Source of the DNA: Verrucomicrobiales bacterium
Lineage (GTDB): Bacteria > Verrucomicrobiota > Verrucomicrobiia > Verrucomicrobiales > DEV007
Reading direction: 5' to 3'
Assembly: GCA_028281705.1 (NCBI GenBank)
Contig: JANQJH010000503.1
Location: 1-51,154 of the forward strand
DNA: 51,154 nucleotides
Shown: piece after piece, positions 10,231 through 18,199 of the stretch
Numbering within the stretch: the first letter of the stretch is position 1
How the letters are laid out: the number at the start of each line of letters is the position of its first letter
Notes under the pieces: model-generated
What the model was told of the DNA's origin: nothing
Seen by the model: the letters and a program-made list of their open reading frames with translations, nothing else
Databases searched by the model: none
Translations under genes and position numbers: made by a program

Positions 10231-10271
10231 GAGACGATCTTCGGGCTGCTACTAGCAAATAAATTAGATTC

Positions 10272-10703
10272 TTAGGAAATGGCGTAGGCTTCGGGCGATT
10301 GGGCTTCGTGCGGGTGCTCGGCCCCGGCGTAGACTTTGAGCTTCTTCATCATCTGGCGCCCCAGGCGGTTGTGGGGAATCATGCCCCGCACCGCGCCTTC
10401 GATCATGCGCTCGGGCTTGCGGGCACGCAGGGAGCGGGCGTTCTCGATCTTCTGGCCGCCGACCCAACCCGTATAACGCACGTATTGCTTCATGTTCTCC
10501 TTATTGCCCGTGAGCACAGCCTTCTCCGCGTTGATCACCACGACAAAGTCCCCAGTGTCCACGTGGGAAGTGAAGATCGGCTTGTGTTTGCCCCGAAGCA
10601 GACGGGCCGCCTCCACGGCAACGCGACCGAGCACCTTGCCTTCGGCATCGATCACCCACCACTTGCGTTCCACATCTTGGGCTTTGGCAGAGAAAGTTTT
10701 CAT
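10272..10703 (-). CDS. rplM: 50S ribosomal protein L13
   Basis: The 143-residue product matches uL13 over its whole length: [26 protein letters not shown] near the start, [15 protein letters not shown], then [16 protein letters not shown] and the [23 protein letters not shown] block. It binds 23S rRNA early in 50S assembly. It is first in the rplM-rpsI operon. The next gene upstream (10857, plus strand) is divergent, so the promoter should lie in the 150-base gap. Confidence 0.98.
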   Translation of the reverse strand: MKTFSAKAQDVERKWWVIDAEGKVLGRVAVEAARLLRGKHKPIFTSHVDTGDFVVVINAEKAVLTGNKENMKQYVRYTGWVGGQKIENARSLRARKPERMIEGAVRGMIPHNRLGRQMMKKLKVYAGAEHPHEAQSPEAYAIS

Positions 10704-10856
10704 GTATGAATGGACGAATAGAGAAATTTTTACCCTCTCGCAGGGAGGCGGACGCTATAGGGACTCATTCGGAGTGTCAACCGGCAATCTAAAGGGGATT
10801 TGGCTTTTTTCCGCCGCCCTTTCGCGAGGCCCAAGATGTGCTAGAAACCTCGACCC

Positions 10857-11315
10857 ATGGCGAACTCCACCAAGCTGCACGAAAAGGCGAGAAACCGTCC
10901 TCGCTACACGCCCGCACGCGTGCTCGGGGCCTTCATCATCGCCCTCGTCACCGTGGCGGTCATGACCGCGCTGCAATCGCGGCAACGGGATCTCCTGGAA
11001 TCCACGGAAGCGCCCACCGCCGTAGGAGACCGCGCCTACTTTGTTCTCCGGCGCCCGGTCATTTGGAAGGTTCCCGTGGCCGCCTTGAGAGACCGCGCCC
11101 CGCTCTATCTCCAGTCCGACGAGCCCGTCACTCGAGCCGATACCGAGATGCTGAAGGTGTCCTGGTGGCGGCGCTACCACGTCTATCGAGAGCCCGCTTC
11201 CTCCGGCACCGGCACCGGCGTTGACCAAGCCAACGTCTACTACTTGAAGATGGGGAAGGGACTGTATCTCCCCCTGGGACTCGATCCCGTGGAGGAGGCG
11301 AATCCCGGGCAATGA
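10857..11315 (+). CDS. Small single-pass membrane protein, unknown function
   Basis: The 152-residue product has a basic N-terminus, one hydrophobic helix (about 25-42, VLGAFIIALVTVAVMTAL), then a soluble domain rich in aromatic residues (VSWWRRYHVYREP, YYLKMGKGLYLPLGL). This predicts an inner-membrane protein with a periplasmic C-terminus. I do not recognise a family. It converges on gcvH with 10 bases between stops and is divergent from rplM, so it is probably a single-gene unit. The ATG start at 10857 precedes the basic n-region and fits a membrane anchor. Confidence 0.7.
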   Translation: MANSTKLHEKARNRPRYTPARVLGAFIIALVTVAVMTALQSRQRDLLESTEAPTAVGDRAYFVLRRPVIWKVPVAALRDRAPLYLQSDEPVTRADTEMLKVSWWRRYHVYREPASSGTGTGVDQANVYYLKMGKGLYLPLGLDPVEEANPGQ

Positions 11316-11325
11316 AGTCCCCCGG

Positions 11326-11703
11326 CTAGCCGATCATCCCTTCGTAGTCAGCCGGGCTCAGGAGCGACTCGAGCTCAGCCGCCTCCTTCATCTTGATCTT
11401 GAAGAGCCATCCGCCCCCGAAGGCGTCGCTATTGATCAGGGTGGGATCCTCCACCACGGCCTCATTCACCTCAGCGATCTCGCCAGCGACGGGAGCGTAA
11501 ATGTCACTCGCCGCCTTGACGGACTCCACCACCGCCACTTCCTCCCCGGCGGCCACTTCGCGCCCCACCTCCGGGAGTTCGACGTAGACGACATCACTCA
11601 ATTCGCTCTGCGCATGGTCGGAGATCCCGACGGCCGCGATGTCTTTGCCAGTTTCGATCCACTCGTGGGATTCAAGGAATTTCAGATGTTCAGGGGCGCT
11701 CAT
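11326..11703 (-). CDS. gcvH: Glycine cleavage system H protein
   Basis: The 125-residue product has the H-protein fold signature: HEWIETGKDIAAVGISDHAQ near the start and the lipoylation site ESVKAASDIYAP with Lys63. The lipoyl arm carries the aminomethyl group of glycine between the P, T and L proteins. Its ATG overlaps the gcvT stop by four bases (ATGA), indicating translational coupling. No gcvP follows; the next gene downstream is on the other strand. Confidence 0.97.
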   Translation of the reverse strand: MSAPEHLKFLESHEWIETGKDIAAVGISDHAQSELSDVVYVELPEVGREVAAGEEVAVVESVKAASDIYAPVAGEIAEVNEAVVEDPTLINSDAFGGGWLFKIKMKEAAELESLLSPADYEGMIG

Positions 11704-12794
11704 TTTTGGGGACGATAAAAGGGTTTCTTCACCGTCGTCACGGGAAATCGTTTTCCTCGAATCTCAACTTCGAAGGCGCGTCCCGGTTTGGCCTCGAGAC
11801 GCGGCAGATAGGCCATGGCGATGCCTTTCCCCAAGCTGGGCGAAAGACACCCACTGGTCAGCGTTCCCAATTCCCGTTCTCCGTCGAAAACGGGGTAACC
11901 GGCTCGGAGAGGCGGTCCCTTGCCCTCCATGACGAGTGCAGCCAGACGTTGTTCCAGTCCGGCTTCCTTCTGCTCCACCAGCCGCTGCCGACCGGTGAAG
12001 GCTGGTTTGCTCAAGTCGACAAAGAATCCCAGCCCCGCTTCCAGGGGCGTGCGGTCCGGGCCAAGATCGGAGCCGTTCAGCGGGTAGCCCATTTCCAAAC
12101 GTAGCGTGTCCCGCGCCCCCAAGCCGCAGGGCGTCACCCCGAGGTCGAGCAGGCGCCGCCAAAATTCAGCAGCCCGTTCATGGGGAAGAAAAATCTCGAA
12201 CCCGTCCTCTCCCGTGTAGCCCGTACGGCAGACGAAGATGGCATCGGCATCGCCATCTTCGATGCGCAGAACATGATTCCGCTCTGGCAAGCTCGGCCCG
12301 GTCTCCCACAGAGACCGGCCAATGGCCTCCGTCTTCGGCCCCTGAACCGCCAGCCCGGCATAGCCGGAGCTCACATCAGAAAAGGTGATCCCCTCTTCCA
12401 GACGCCCGCGCAACCATTCCTTGTCCTCCTCGATCTTCGAGGCGTTGACGATGAGGAGAAAGCTGTCCCTCTCCAATGCATAGAGGATGAGATCATCGAT
12501 CACGCCGCCATCCTCATTCAGCATGAGGGTGTAGTGGCCCTCGCCCGGTTGCAGCGCGGCGACGCGATTGGTCAGCTGGCGGTCCAGCCAGCCCGCGGCC
12601 TCCGCCCCGGTCACGAGAAATTGGCCCATGTGAGAGATGTCAAACACGCCACAACCAGTGCGGGTGGCCTGATGCTCGGGAAGAATGCCCGCGTACTGTA
12701 CCGGCATCCGCCAACCGGCAAAGCCGACCATGCGAGCCCCTAGGGATTCGTGCTCCGCTCGGAGCGGAGATTCGAGGAGACGGTTTTCAGCCAC
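11700..12794 (-). CDS. gcvT: Aminomethyltransferase (glycine cleavage T protein)
   Basis: The product of about 364 residues transfers the one-carbon unit from the H-protein aminomethyl arm to tetrahydrofolate and releases ammonia. Family landmarks are MVGFAGWRMPVQY, GVFDISHMGQF, VQGPKTEAIGRSL, RTGYTGEDGFEIFLP and the C-terminal barrel with LGTLTSGCLSPSLGKGIAMAYL. I chose GTG at 12794 because AGGAGG (12798-12803) sits just upstream and the product then begins close to the family start; a TTG at 12815 would swallow that site. It is first in a gcvT-gcvH pair with a 4-bp overlap. Confidence 0.95.
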   Translation of the reverse strand: MAENRLLESPLRAEHESLGARMVGFAGWRMPVQYAGILPEHQATRTGCGVFDISHMGQFLVTGAEAAGWLDRQLTNRVAALQPGEGHYTLMLNEDGGVIDDLILYALERDSFLLIVNASKIEEDKEWLRGRLEEGITFSDVSSGYAGLAVQGPKTEAIGRSLWETGPSLPERNHVLRIEDGDADAIFVCRTGYTGEDGFEIFLPHERAAEFWRRLLDLGVTPCGLGARDTLRLEMGYPLNGSDLGPDRTPLEAGLGFFVDLSKPAFTGRQRLVEQKEAGLEQRLAALVMEGKGPPLRAGYPVFDGERELGTLTSGCLSPSLGKGIAMAYLPRLEAKPGRAFEVEIRGKRFPVTTVKKPFYRPQK

Positions 12795-12797
12795 GTG

Positions 12798-12803
12798 CCT
12801 CCT
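12798..12803 (-). promoter_or_regulatory. Shine-Dalgarno site that fixes the gcvT start
   Basis: On the minus strand this reads AGGAGG, three bases before GTG 12794. The spacing is short, but it is one of few strong Shine-Dalgarno matches in the window and favours GTG 12794 over upstream TTG 12815. Confidence 0.55.
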
Positions 12804-12906
12804 ATCAAGGGGCAAGCCTCCGCGATGTCAAATGCGCTTCTCGACCAGGGCGAGGCTCAGGATAATGGTTGCACCCTAGACGGCTCTGCGTTGTATAGGC
12901 CTTCCG

Positions 12907-13746
12907 ATGGGCATGTATTTCCGAGTGGAACAGAGATTCGGGCACCTGGGTATCCCTGGGCTCGTGCGGATTCTGGCATTTTTCAAACTGATCACCTGGG
13001 TCCTCCTCATGATGAGGGGTGATCGCGGCGCCGTCGAATTCTGGAACATCCTCGTGTTTGATCTGGAAGCCATCTACGGAGGCCAGATCTGGCGTCTGGG
13101 TAGCTTCCTCATCTTGCCGGCCTCCATGAACATGATCTTCATGATCTTTGAGGTCATCTTTCTCTTCATGATCGGCGATAGCCTGGAGCAGGCTTGGGGC
13201 CCTTTCGGAGTCACTCTCTACTATTTCAGCAGCGTCTTTTTCGGCATCGCCGTCTGCCTTTTGCTCAGCCTGGGAATCCGCTACCCCGGCCTGAGCAACC
13301 TGGCCATCTATGCCTCGCTCGTGATGGCAGCCGGCTTTCTCTATCCCGACACCATCATCCAGCTCTATCTCATCATCCCGGTGAAACTGCTCTACATCGG
13401 GCTGCTTTCCGGCTTCGCCGTCCTCTGGAACGTGTTCGTCATCGCCGGTAACGGCCTCCTCCCGTTTCTCGGGTTGGGCCTACCCTTGCTAGCCTGCTTG
13501 ATTCCCTTCTGCGTCGTCTTTGTTCCCGGATTTATCAAAGGGGCCAAGCACCGCAGCAAGGTCGCGTCCCGGCGCAGCCGATTCGAACAGGCCAAGCTCC
13601 CGGAAACGGACGCCTTCCATCGCTGTGATGAGTGCAACGCCACCGAGGTGAGCCACCCCGACCGCGACTTCCGCATCACCGCCGACGACCGGGAACTTTG
13701 CAGTGCCTGCCGCGATGCCTCCGGCAACGCCGGTGAGGCTATCTAG
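12907..13746 (+). CDS. Rhomboid-like multi-pass membrane protein with C-terminal zinc ribbon, probably not a protease
   Basis: The 279-residue product has five or six hydrophobic segments between about 20 and 215, with the rhomboid-type loop GDSLEQAWGPFGVTLYYF before a transmembrane helix. The catalytic GxSG serine motif is not evident (the matching helix reads LAIYASLVMAAG) and no His is seen in the last helix, so it looks like an inactive rhomboid. The cytoplasmic tail holds CDEC and CSAC pairs (near 238 and 267) that could bind zinc. ATG 12913 is an alternative start. Role unknown; inactive rhomboids often bind membrane substrates or partners. Confidence 0.7.
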   Translation: MGMYFRVEQRFGHLGIPGLVRILAFFKLITWVLLMMRGDRGAVEFWNILVFDLEAIYGGQIWRLGSFLILPASMNMIFMIFEVIFLFMIGDSLEQAWGPFGVTLYYFSSVFFGIAVCLLLSLGIRYPGLSNLAIYASLVMAAGFLYPDTIIQLYLIIPVKLLYIGLLSGFAVLWNVFVIAGNGLLPFLGLGLPLLACLIPFCVVFVPGFIKGAKHRSKVASRRSRFEQAKLPETDAFHRCDECNATEVSHPDRDFRITADDRELCSACRDASGNAGEAI

Positions 13747-13764
13747 CCAATCACTGGGTGAGAT

Positions 13765-13788
13765 AGGCGTCCCGCCAGCGAGACGCCT
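13765..13788. terminator. Hairpin between convergent genes, possible bidirectional terminator
   Basis: AGGCGTC (13765-13771) pairs perfectly with GACGCCT (13782-13788) around a 10-base loop, followed by a weak T-rich stretch on the plus strand. It lies between the stops of the rhomboid-like gene and the lactonase gene. Confidence 0.45.
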
Positions 13789-13835
13789 GTCCCACGTTTT
13801 CTCTTTCGCGCCGATAAGTTCGGTTCGCTCAGGAG

Positions 13836-14987
13836 TTAGGAATCGCCCACACCAAAGAGCACGCAGATGGGACTCGGAAGATTGACGATGCTTCCCTGCT
13901 GATAGGTCAACTCTCCGGAGTCGGGATCGATGGCAAACACCGAAACGGTGTTAGAACGCGCACCGGCCGCCAGAAGCCATTTCCCGGAGGGGTCCAGATT
14001 GATATTGCGCGGCCAGGCGCCACGGATGGGTTCGACCTCGATCACCTCGAGCTCGCCTGAATCAGAGTGGGCCCGATACACCGTGACACTGTCATGACCC
14101 CGATTGGCGGAGTAAACGAATTGTCCGTTCGGGTGCACGAGAATCTCTGAAGCCGAATTGAATCCCTCCTTCGCCTTCACGCTTTCCTCAAGCGACGCTG
14201 TGGTCGTGAGCCTTTTTGCCTGACCGCGCTCGGCGTCGTAGGCAAACGTGGTGACCGAGAGCGCGAGTTCGTTCAGGAGGAAGATGAATCGGCCATCAGT
14301 GGAGAAACGCATGTGACGCGGTCCCCCACCCGGCACGGAGGTCGCGATGCCGTGCCGTTCGATCGCACGCTTGTCAGGGTCCACCTTGTAAATGACGATG
14401 CCGTCCATGCCGAGATCGGGCACAAAGGCAAATCGCCCGTCCGGAGAATAACCGCACCAATGAGGATGCGGACTCTCCTGCCGATTCGCCACCACCTTGG
14501 ACCCGCCCTCGTGATCGATCACCGTCCCCTTCCCCATCAAACCGCCCTCGTCATCGAGGCCAAATACCGCAGTGGACCCGCCGCCGTACTGCGCCGTGAG
14601 CAAGAGCCGCCCCGAGGGATGCACGGCAATGTGAGTCCCGCCACCATCTCCGATGAGCGCTGTGTTGATCAACTCCAACTTGCCCTCCCCCGGGAGACGG
14701 TAGGCCGCCACGCCGGGACCGTCCGGCGTTCGGGCGACGGCGTAGAGTTTGCTTCCGTCAGGATGCAGCGCGAGAAAACCCGGTGATCCGATTTCCGCCG
14801 CCAGGGCGGGCTTGCTCAATCGGCCACTGGAGTCGTCAAAGGTGGCATGATAAATCCCCTTCGTCTCGCGGCCACTGGTTCCGAAATAGACGTCGTGAGT
14901 TTCAGCCTGAACCGCACACGGTGAAACCAGCAGCAGAAGGGTCCAGCAAGAGAAGAAAGTGAGGCGTTTCCTGTTCATGAGCGACAT
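13836..14987 (-). CDS. Exported lactonase-type seven-bladed beta-propeller (6-phosphogluconolactonase-like)
   Basis: The 383-residue product starts with a signal peptide (about 1-28, ending CAVQAE), then repeats of the lactonase family, each near a phrase such as [79 protein letters not shown] and [14 protein letters not shown]. Cytoplasmic relatives hydrolyse 6-phosphogluconolactone; the signal peptide points to an extracytoplasmic role on another sugar lactone, which is inference. The ATG at 14978 is equally possible. It is divergent from the exported oxidoreductase gene at 15083, which may share its regulation. Confidence 0.85.
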   Translation of the reverse strand: MSLMNRKRLTFFSCWTLLLLVSPCAVQAETHDVYFGTSGRETKGIYHATFDDSSGRLSKPALAAEIGSPGFLALHPDGSKLYAVARTPDGPGVAAYRLPGEGKLELINTALIGDGGGTHIAVHPSGRLLLTAQYGGGSTAVFGLDDEGGLMGKGTVIDHEGGSKVVANRQESPHPHWCGYSPDGRFAFVPDLGMDGIVIYKVDPDKRAIERHGIATSVPGGGPRHMRFSTDGRFIFLLNELALSVTTFAYDAERGQAKRLTTTASLEESVKAKEGFNSASEILVHPNGQFVYSANRGHDSVTVYRAHSDSGELEVIEVEPIRGAWPRNINLDPSGKWLLAAGARSNTVSVFAIDPDSGELTYQQGSIVNLPSPICVLFGVGDS

Positions 14988-15082
14988 TCAAACCCGCTCC
15001 CGGCCGGGAGACAAGCCCATGGCGTGATCTCGTGAGACATTAATCTTGCCCAACCCCCGGAGACTTCGTAGAGGCCTTGAAC

Positions 15083-16420
15083 ATGAAAAGGCGTTCCTTC
15101 ATTCAGAAATCGGCGGCAGCGACATTTGGTTTTCAAGTGGTCGCCAGCCATGTCGTTCGTGCCCAGGATGGCAAACCATCACCCAACAGCAAAATCCGCA
15201 TCGGCGCCGTCGGCTGTGCGGGACGCGGGGCAGCCAACCTCAATGGCACGAAAGACGAAGCCATCGTCGCCCTTTGCGACGTCGACGAACGCCATGCCGC
15301 GGGCTCGAGGAAGAAATACTCCGATGCCAAGTACTTTGGCGACTACGAGACCATGCTGGAAACGATGGACGACAAGCTTGACGCCGTCCTCGTGTCCACC
15401 CCCGATCACACTCACGTCGGTCCTGTTCTCGCGGCCATCGATCGCGGCAAACACGTCTATTGTGAGAAACCCCTGGCCCACTCCATCGACGAGATCCGCC
15501 GCATGCGCAAGGCGGCCCTGAAAAAGGGCGTCATCACGCAGGTAGGCAATCAAGGCCACTCATCGAATCACATCCGTCTCTTCTGTGAAATGGTGTGGGA
15601 TGGCATGATCGGCGAGGTTACCGAAGTCCACGCCGGCTGCGATGCCTTCAAGAATGTCTACTGCCAGATCTCCAAGGCCGCCGAGTTCCAAGAGAAACAC
15701 AAGGTTCCCGAAACGCTCGACTGGGACGGCTGGTTAGGCCAGACCCTGGAGCGCCCCTATCATCCAAACTACCTGCCCTTCGACTGGCGTGGTTACGCCG
15801 CTTTTGGCGGCGGCTGTATCGGTGACTGGGTCTGCCACGTCCTGGACCCAACGTTCTGGGCCCTGGATCTCGGCATGCCCACGGCGGTGACCGCGGAAAC
15901 CAAGGGCTACGATCCCATGATCCACGCCGAGTTTTATCCCGCGGGCGTGAAGATCACTTACGAATTCGCCGCCACGGAGAAGAATGGTCCGATCAAGATC
16001 ATCTGGCATGACGGCGAACACGGGATTCCCAAGCCCAAAGAACTGGGAGATGATCGCAAGGTCGTGGGCACCGGCGCCGTTGTCCGCGGGACGGAGGGCG
16101 TCATCATGCACGGATCTCACGGCGCCGGCGGTTGCCGTTTGATCCCGGAGAGCCGGATGAAGGACTTCAAAAAGCCCGAGGAAAAGATCGCCCGCGTCCC
16201 GGGCGGCCATCACCAGAAAGACTGGCTCAACGCCATCCGCGAGGGCAAACAGGCGGGATCCAGTTTTGAATACGGCGGCGCTCTCTCGGAGATCGGCTTG
16301 TTAGGCATGATCGCCATCCGCCGGAGCGGCAAGCGTCTGGAATGGGACGCCCAGAACATGCGCTTCACCAACGACGCCTTCGCCACCTCGCTGGTGAAAT
16401 CCACCTATCGCGAGAGCTGA
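15083..16420 (+). CDS. Twin-arginine exported Gfo/Idh/MocA-family oxidoreductase
   Basis: The product of about 445 residues begins MKRRSFIQKSAAATFGFQVV, a Tat signal with RR at positions 3-4 and cleavage near RAQ; ATG 15083 is preferred to an upstream TTG. The Rossmann fold follows (IGAVGCAGRGAAN near 40-52), with VSTPDHTHVGPVLAAIDRGK and the CEKPLAHS motif near 127 whose Lys is used in NAD(P)-dependent sugar chemistry. The C-terminal half is the substrate-binding sheet domain. Such exported enzymes are abundant in Verrucomicrobiota and Planctomycetota and are usually linked to polysaccharide catabolism; substrate unknown. Cofactor must be loaded before Tat export. Confidence 0.92.
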   Translation: MKRRSFIQKSAAATFGFQVVASHVVRAQDGKPSPNSKIRIGAVGCAGRGAANLNGTKDEAIVALCDVDERHAAGSRKKYSDAKYFGDYETMLETMDDKLDAVLVSTPDHTHVGPVLAAIDRGKHVYCEKPLAHSIDEIRRMRKAALKKGVITQVGNQGHSSNHIRLFCEMVWDGMIGEVTEVHAGCDAFKNVYCQISKAAEFQEKHKVPETLDWDGWLGQTLERPYHPNYLPFDWRGYAAFGGGCIGDWVCHVLDPTFWALDLGMPTAVTAETKGYDPMIHAEFYPAGVKITYEFAATEKNGPIKIIWHDGEHGIPKPKELGDDRKVVGTGAVVRGTEGVIMHGSHGAGGCRLIPESRMKDFKKPEEKIARVPGGHHQKDWLNAIREGKQAGSSFEYGGALSEIGLLGMIAIRRSGKRLEWDAQNMRFTNDAFATSLVKSTYRES

Positions 16421-16466
16421 GGCCCGTTCCCCCAAAGGAACGCTCAGGCCGCCCTCACCGCCCTCT

Positions 16467-16814
16467 CTAACCCGGGGGCCAAGTGAGAGGCCGCCCGCCG
16501 AGCAGGTGAATGTGCATGTGCGGGACGGTTTCGCCGCCGTCCCGTCCGTGATTGACCACGATGCGGAAGCCCTTGTCCGTATCCTTCAATCCCAGCGTCT
16601 CCGCCAAGACGCCCACCTTGAGAAGAAGATGCCCTAACAAGGCTTGATCGGCTTCCGTCGCTTCTCCCACGCGCGGGATCGGTTTCTTGGGTATCAAGAG
16701 CACGTGAACCGGCGCCTGGGGACTGATGTCGCGGAAGGCGAGACAGAACTCATCTTCGTAGACGATGTCAGCCGGAATTTCCCGGGCGATGATCTTCTCA
16801 AACAGAGTCGACAT
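16467..16814 (-). CDS. HIT-family nucleotide hydrolase (HinT-like)
   Basis: Starting at ATG 16814 the product is 115 residues, the usual HinT length: MSTLFEKIIAREIPADIVYEDE at the start and the histidine triad in VPHMHIHLLGGRPLTWPPG at the end. The family hydrolyses purine nucleoside phosphoramidates using the central His of HxHxH. A longer frame to 16886 adds about 24 residues without family similarity. It is convergent with the oxidoreductase gene. Next upstream on the strand is the nrdR-linked gene. Confidence 0.95.
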   Translation of the reverse strand: MSTLFEKIIAREIPADIVYEDEFCLAFRDISPQAPVHVLLIPKKPIPRVGEATEADQALLGHLLLKVGVLAETLGLKDTDKGFRIVVNHGRDGGETVPHMHIHLLGGRPLTWPPG

Positions 16815-16963
16815 GATTGGATGAATGGATGAATGAGCTTCCAAATAAGCCGACCCAAATGATGCGGACACCCCTGTCCGCCCCATCTGCGTCCTTATTT
16901 GCCGGAGATCATTTCCAAGATTGATGCGCTAACAACTCAAGCAAGCCGGGCAGGACACGGCAG

Positions 16964-17521
16964 TTAGACAATCCGCAAGGTCAGCGAAGCCTCGCGACCG
17001 GCGCGTTCCTCCATGAAGGCCAGGATCTCTTTTTGCAATCGCTCACAGCTGGGGCCCCAGCGCCGCGCGCCACAGAGTTTTCTCACCGCCGATTTGATCC
17101 CATGGGCGTGGATCAAATCGGTTCCCGTGACCACGGCCTCATCCAGAGAAGCGCCCAGCCGCTGAAAAAAGCTGAGTTCGTAGGAGCCGCTCACCGAGGC
17201 TTCGCTGGCGATTTGCAGGAGCGAAATTTTGTAGGGCGGCACCTGGTCGTGCAAGTGCTTGGCGATGTCCTGAAATCCCAGTGCAGTCAATGTCAGCCGG
17301 AGCTTCTCGAAGAGCTGGTTCACCGTGATCACGGTCGATTGAAATCGCTCCTTGAGGTAGAGGAAAAGGCTCCGGACAATGTCCGGGGCAAACCACCACT
17401 CCGCATGCCCGGCCTCTTCGGCCGCGCGGCGAATGGACGTTTCGAGCCATTCAGATGAGTACTCGCTCACCCCCCGGTCGCCAATCTGCAATAGAGGAAG
17501 TCCGGATGCTAATGATATCAT
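16964..17521 (-). CDS. Hypothetical protein coupled to nrdR, with an ATP-cone-like N-terminal region
   Basis: The 185-residue protein is not one I recognise by name. Residues ~20-85 (WLETSIRRAAEEAG, then ITVNQLFEKLRLTLTALGF and QDIAKHL) resemble an ATP cone, the nucleotide-sensing domain of NrdR and ribonucleotide reductases, by the order 'helix-EeAG / ITV-L-E / L-x-x-x-G-x-x-x-x-AK'. The remainder is alpha-helical with Cys at CGARRWGPSC. Its ATG overlaps the nrdR stop by four bases, so it is translationally coupled and under the same NrdR box. A role in sensing nucleotide levels with NrdR is inference; it may only be a conserved neighbour. Confidence 0.65.
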   Translation of the reverse strand: MISLASGLPLLQIGDRGVSEYSSEWLETSIRRAAEEAGHAEWWFAPDIVRSLFLYLKERFQSTVITVNQLFEKLRLTLTALGFQDIAKHLHDQVPPYKISLLQIASEASVSGSYELSFFQRLGASLDEAVVTGTDLIHAHGIKSAVRKLCGARRWGPSCERLQKEILAFMEERAGREASLTLRIV

Positions 17522-18072
17522 GATGACGCTGATGAAATGGTACTGGCGGGACTGATCGTCGCCGGATTGAGATTCGATTCTTTGATTTTGAAAAGCTCAG
17601 GGTGATGTCCGCCGTTTAACGGATCTTCATGCATGGTGCGAATCTCCTCAATGAACTCGCCCACGTCCTGGAAAGAACGGTAGACCGAAGCGTAGCGAAC
17701 GTAAGCCACCGGATCGATCGACTTCAGTTTCCGCATCACCGCCAAGCCAATCCTCGACGACGTGACCTCCCTCAACTGGAGTTCATCCAACTCTCCCAGA
17801 ATACCATCAACCGCCTCCTCCAGCGTCTCCCGGCTAATCGGACGCTTCTCGGACGCCTTGCTCAAGCTCTGCAACAACTTGGCCCGCTCCAACGGCTGCC
17901 GGCTCTTGTCGCATTTGATGACGTAGAGTTCCCGCTGCTCCAAAGTCTCGTAAGTCGTGAACCGATGCCCGCATTCCAGGCACTCCCGCCGACGGCGAAT
18001 CGAAGCACCGTCCTTCGAAGAACGCGAATCGATCACCTTGTCTTCATGAGTTCCACAGCGGACACAACGCAT
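17518..18072 (-). CDS. nrdR: Transcriptional repressor NrdR
   Basis: From ATG 18072 the product is 184 residues. Its N-terminal zinc ribbon has Cys3, Cys6, Cys31 and Cys34 (MRCVRCG and ECLECGHRF), followed by an ATP cone (about 47-140) with VIKCDKSRQPLERAKLLQSL and the end VAYVRYASVYRSF. NrdR represses ribonucleotide reductase genes when dATP fills the cone. The tail beyond about 150 is longer than in E. coli. A longer frame to 18267 lacks family similarity. A CACAATATATTGTG palindrome at 18123-18136 lies 51 bases upstream, which suggests autoregulation. It is coupled to the 185-residue gene by a 4-bp overlap. Confidence 0.97.
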   Translation of the reverse strand: MRCVRCGTHEDKVIDSRSSKDGASIRRRRECLECGHRFTTYETLEQRELYVIKCDKSRQPLERAKLLQSLSKASEKRPISRETLEEAVDGILGELDELQLREVTSSRIGLAVMRKLKSIDPVAYVRYASVYRSFQDVGEFIEEIRTMHEDPLNGGHHPELFKIKESNLNPATISPASTISSASS

Positions 18073-18122
18073 CGCAATTGAGAGGCTATCGCAAGATGTA
18101 GTATCGTCAATGAGAAAGACAC

Positions 18123-18136
18123 CACAATATATTGTG
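18123..18136. promoter_or_regulatory. NrdR box upstream of nrdR
   Basis: CACAATATATTGTG is a perfect 14-bp palindrome and matches the known NrdR-box consensus acaCwATATATwGtgt at its core. NrdR boxes often come in pairs; I saw only a weak half-match centred near 18098. The box lies 51 bases before nrdR and about 63 bases before the divergent radical SAM gene, so it could in principle affect both. Confidence 0.75.
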
Positions 18137-18163
18137 CTCCCAGTAAAATTCCGCGGATTCCGC

Positions 18164-18192
18164 TTGAACCTGTTCACATGAACAGTTATTCT
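18164..18192 (+). promoter_or_regulatory. Sigma-70-type promoter of the radical SAM gene, with an operator in its spacer
   Basis: TTGAAC (18164-18169) and TATTCT (18187-18192) are 17 bases apart. The expected transcription start falls at about 18199-18200, at or next to the ATG, so the message may be leaderless. The SOS-type operator lies entirely in the spacer. Confidence 0.5.
18171..18184. promoter_or_regulatory. SOS (LexA) operator, TGTTC-N4-GAACA type
   Basis: TGTTCACATGAACA has perfect 5-bp arms with a 4-bp spacer. TGTTC-N4-GAACA is the LexA motif I recall being described for Verrucomicrobia by comparative genomics, with a photoproduct-lyase-like gene among the targets. It overlaps the predicted promoter spacer 15 bases before the radical SAM start, an ideal repression site. 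lexA itself is not in the window. Confidence 0.7.
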
Positions 18193-18199
18193 GCACCGC

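Noticed and set aside
18091..18106. Second NrdR box centred near 18098
   Set aside because: Only about half of the consensus positions match, which is expected by chance.
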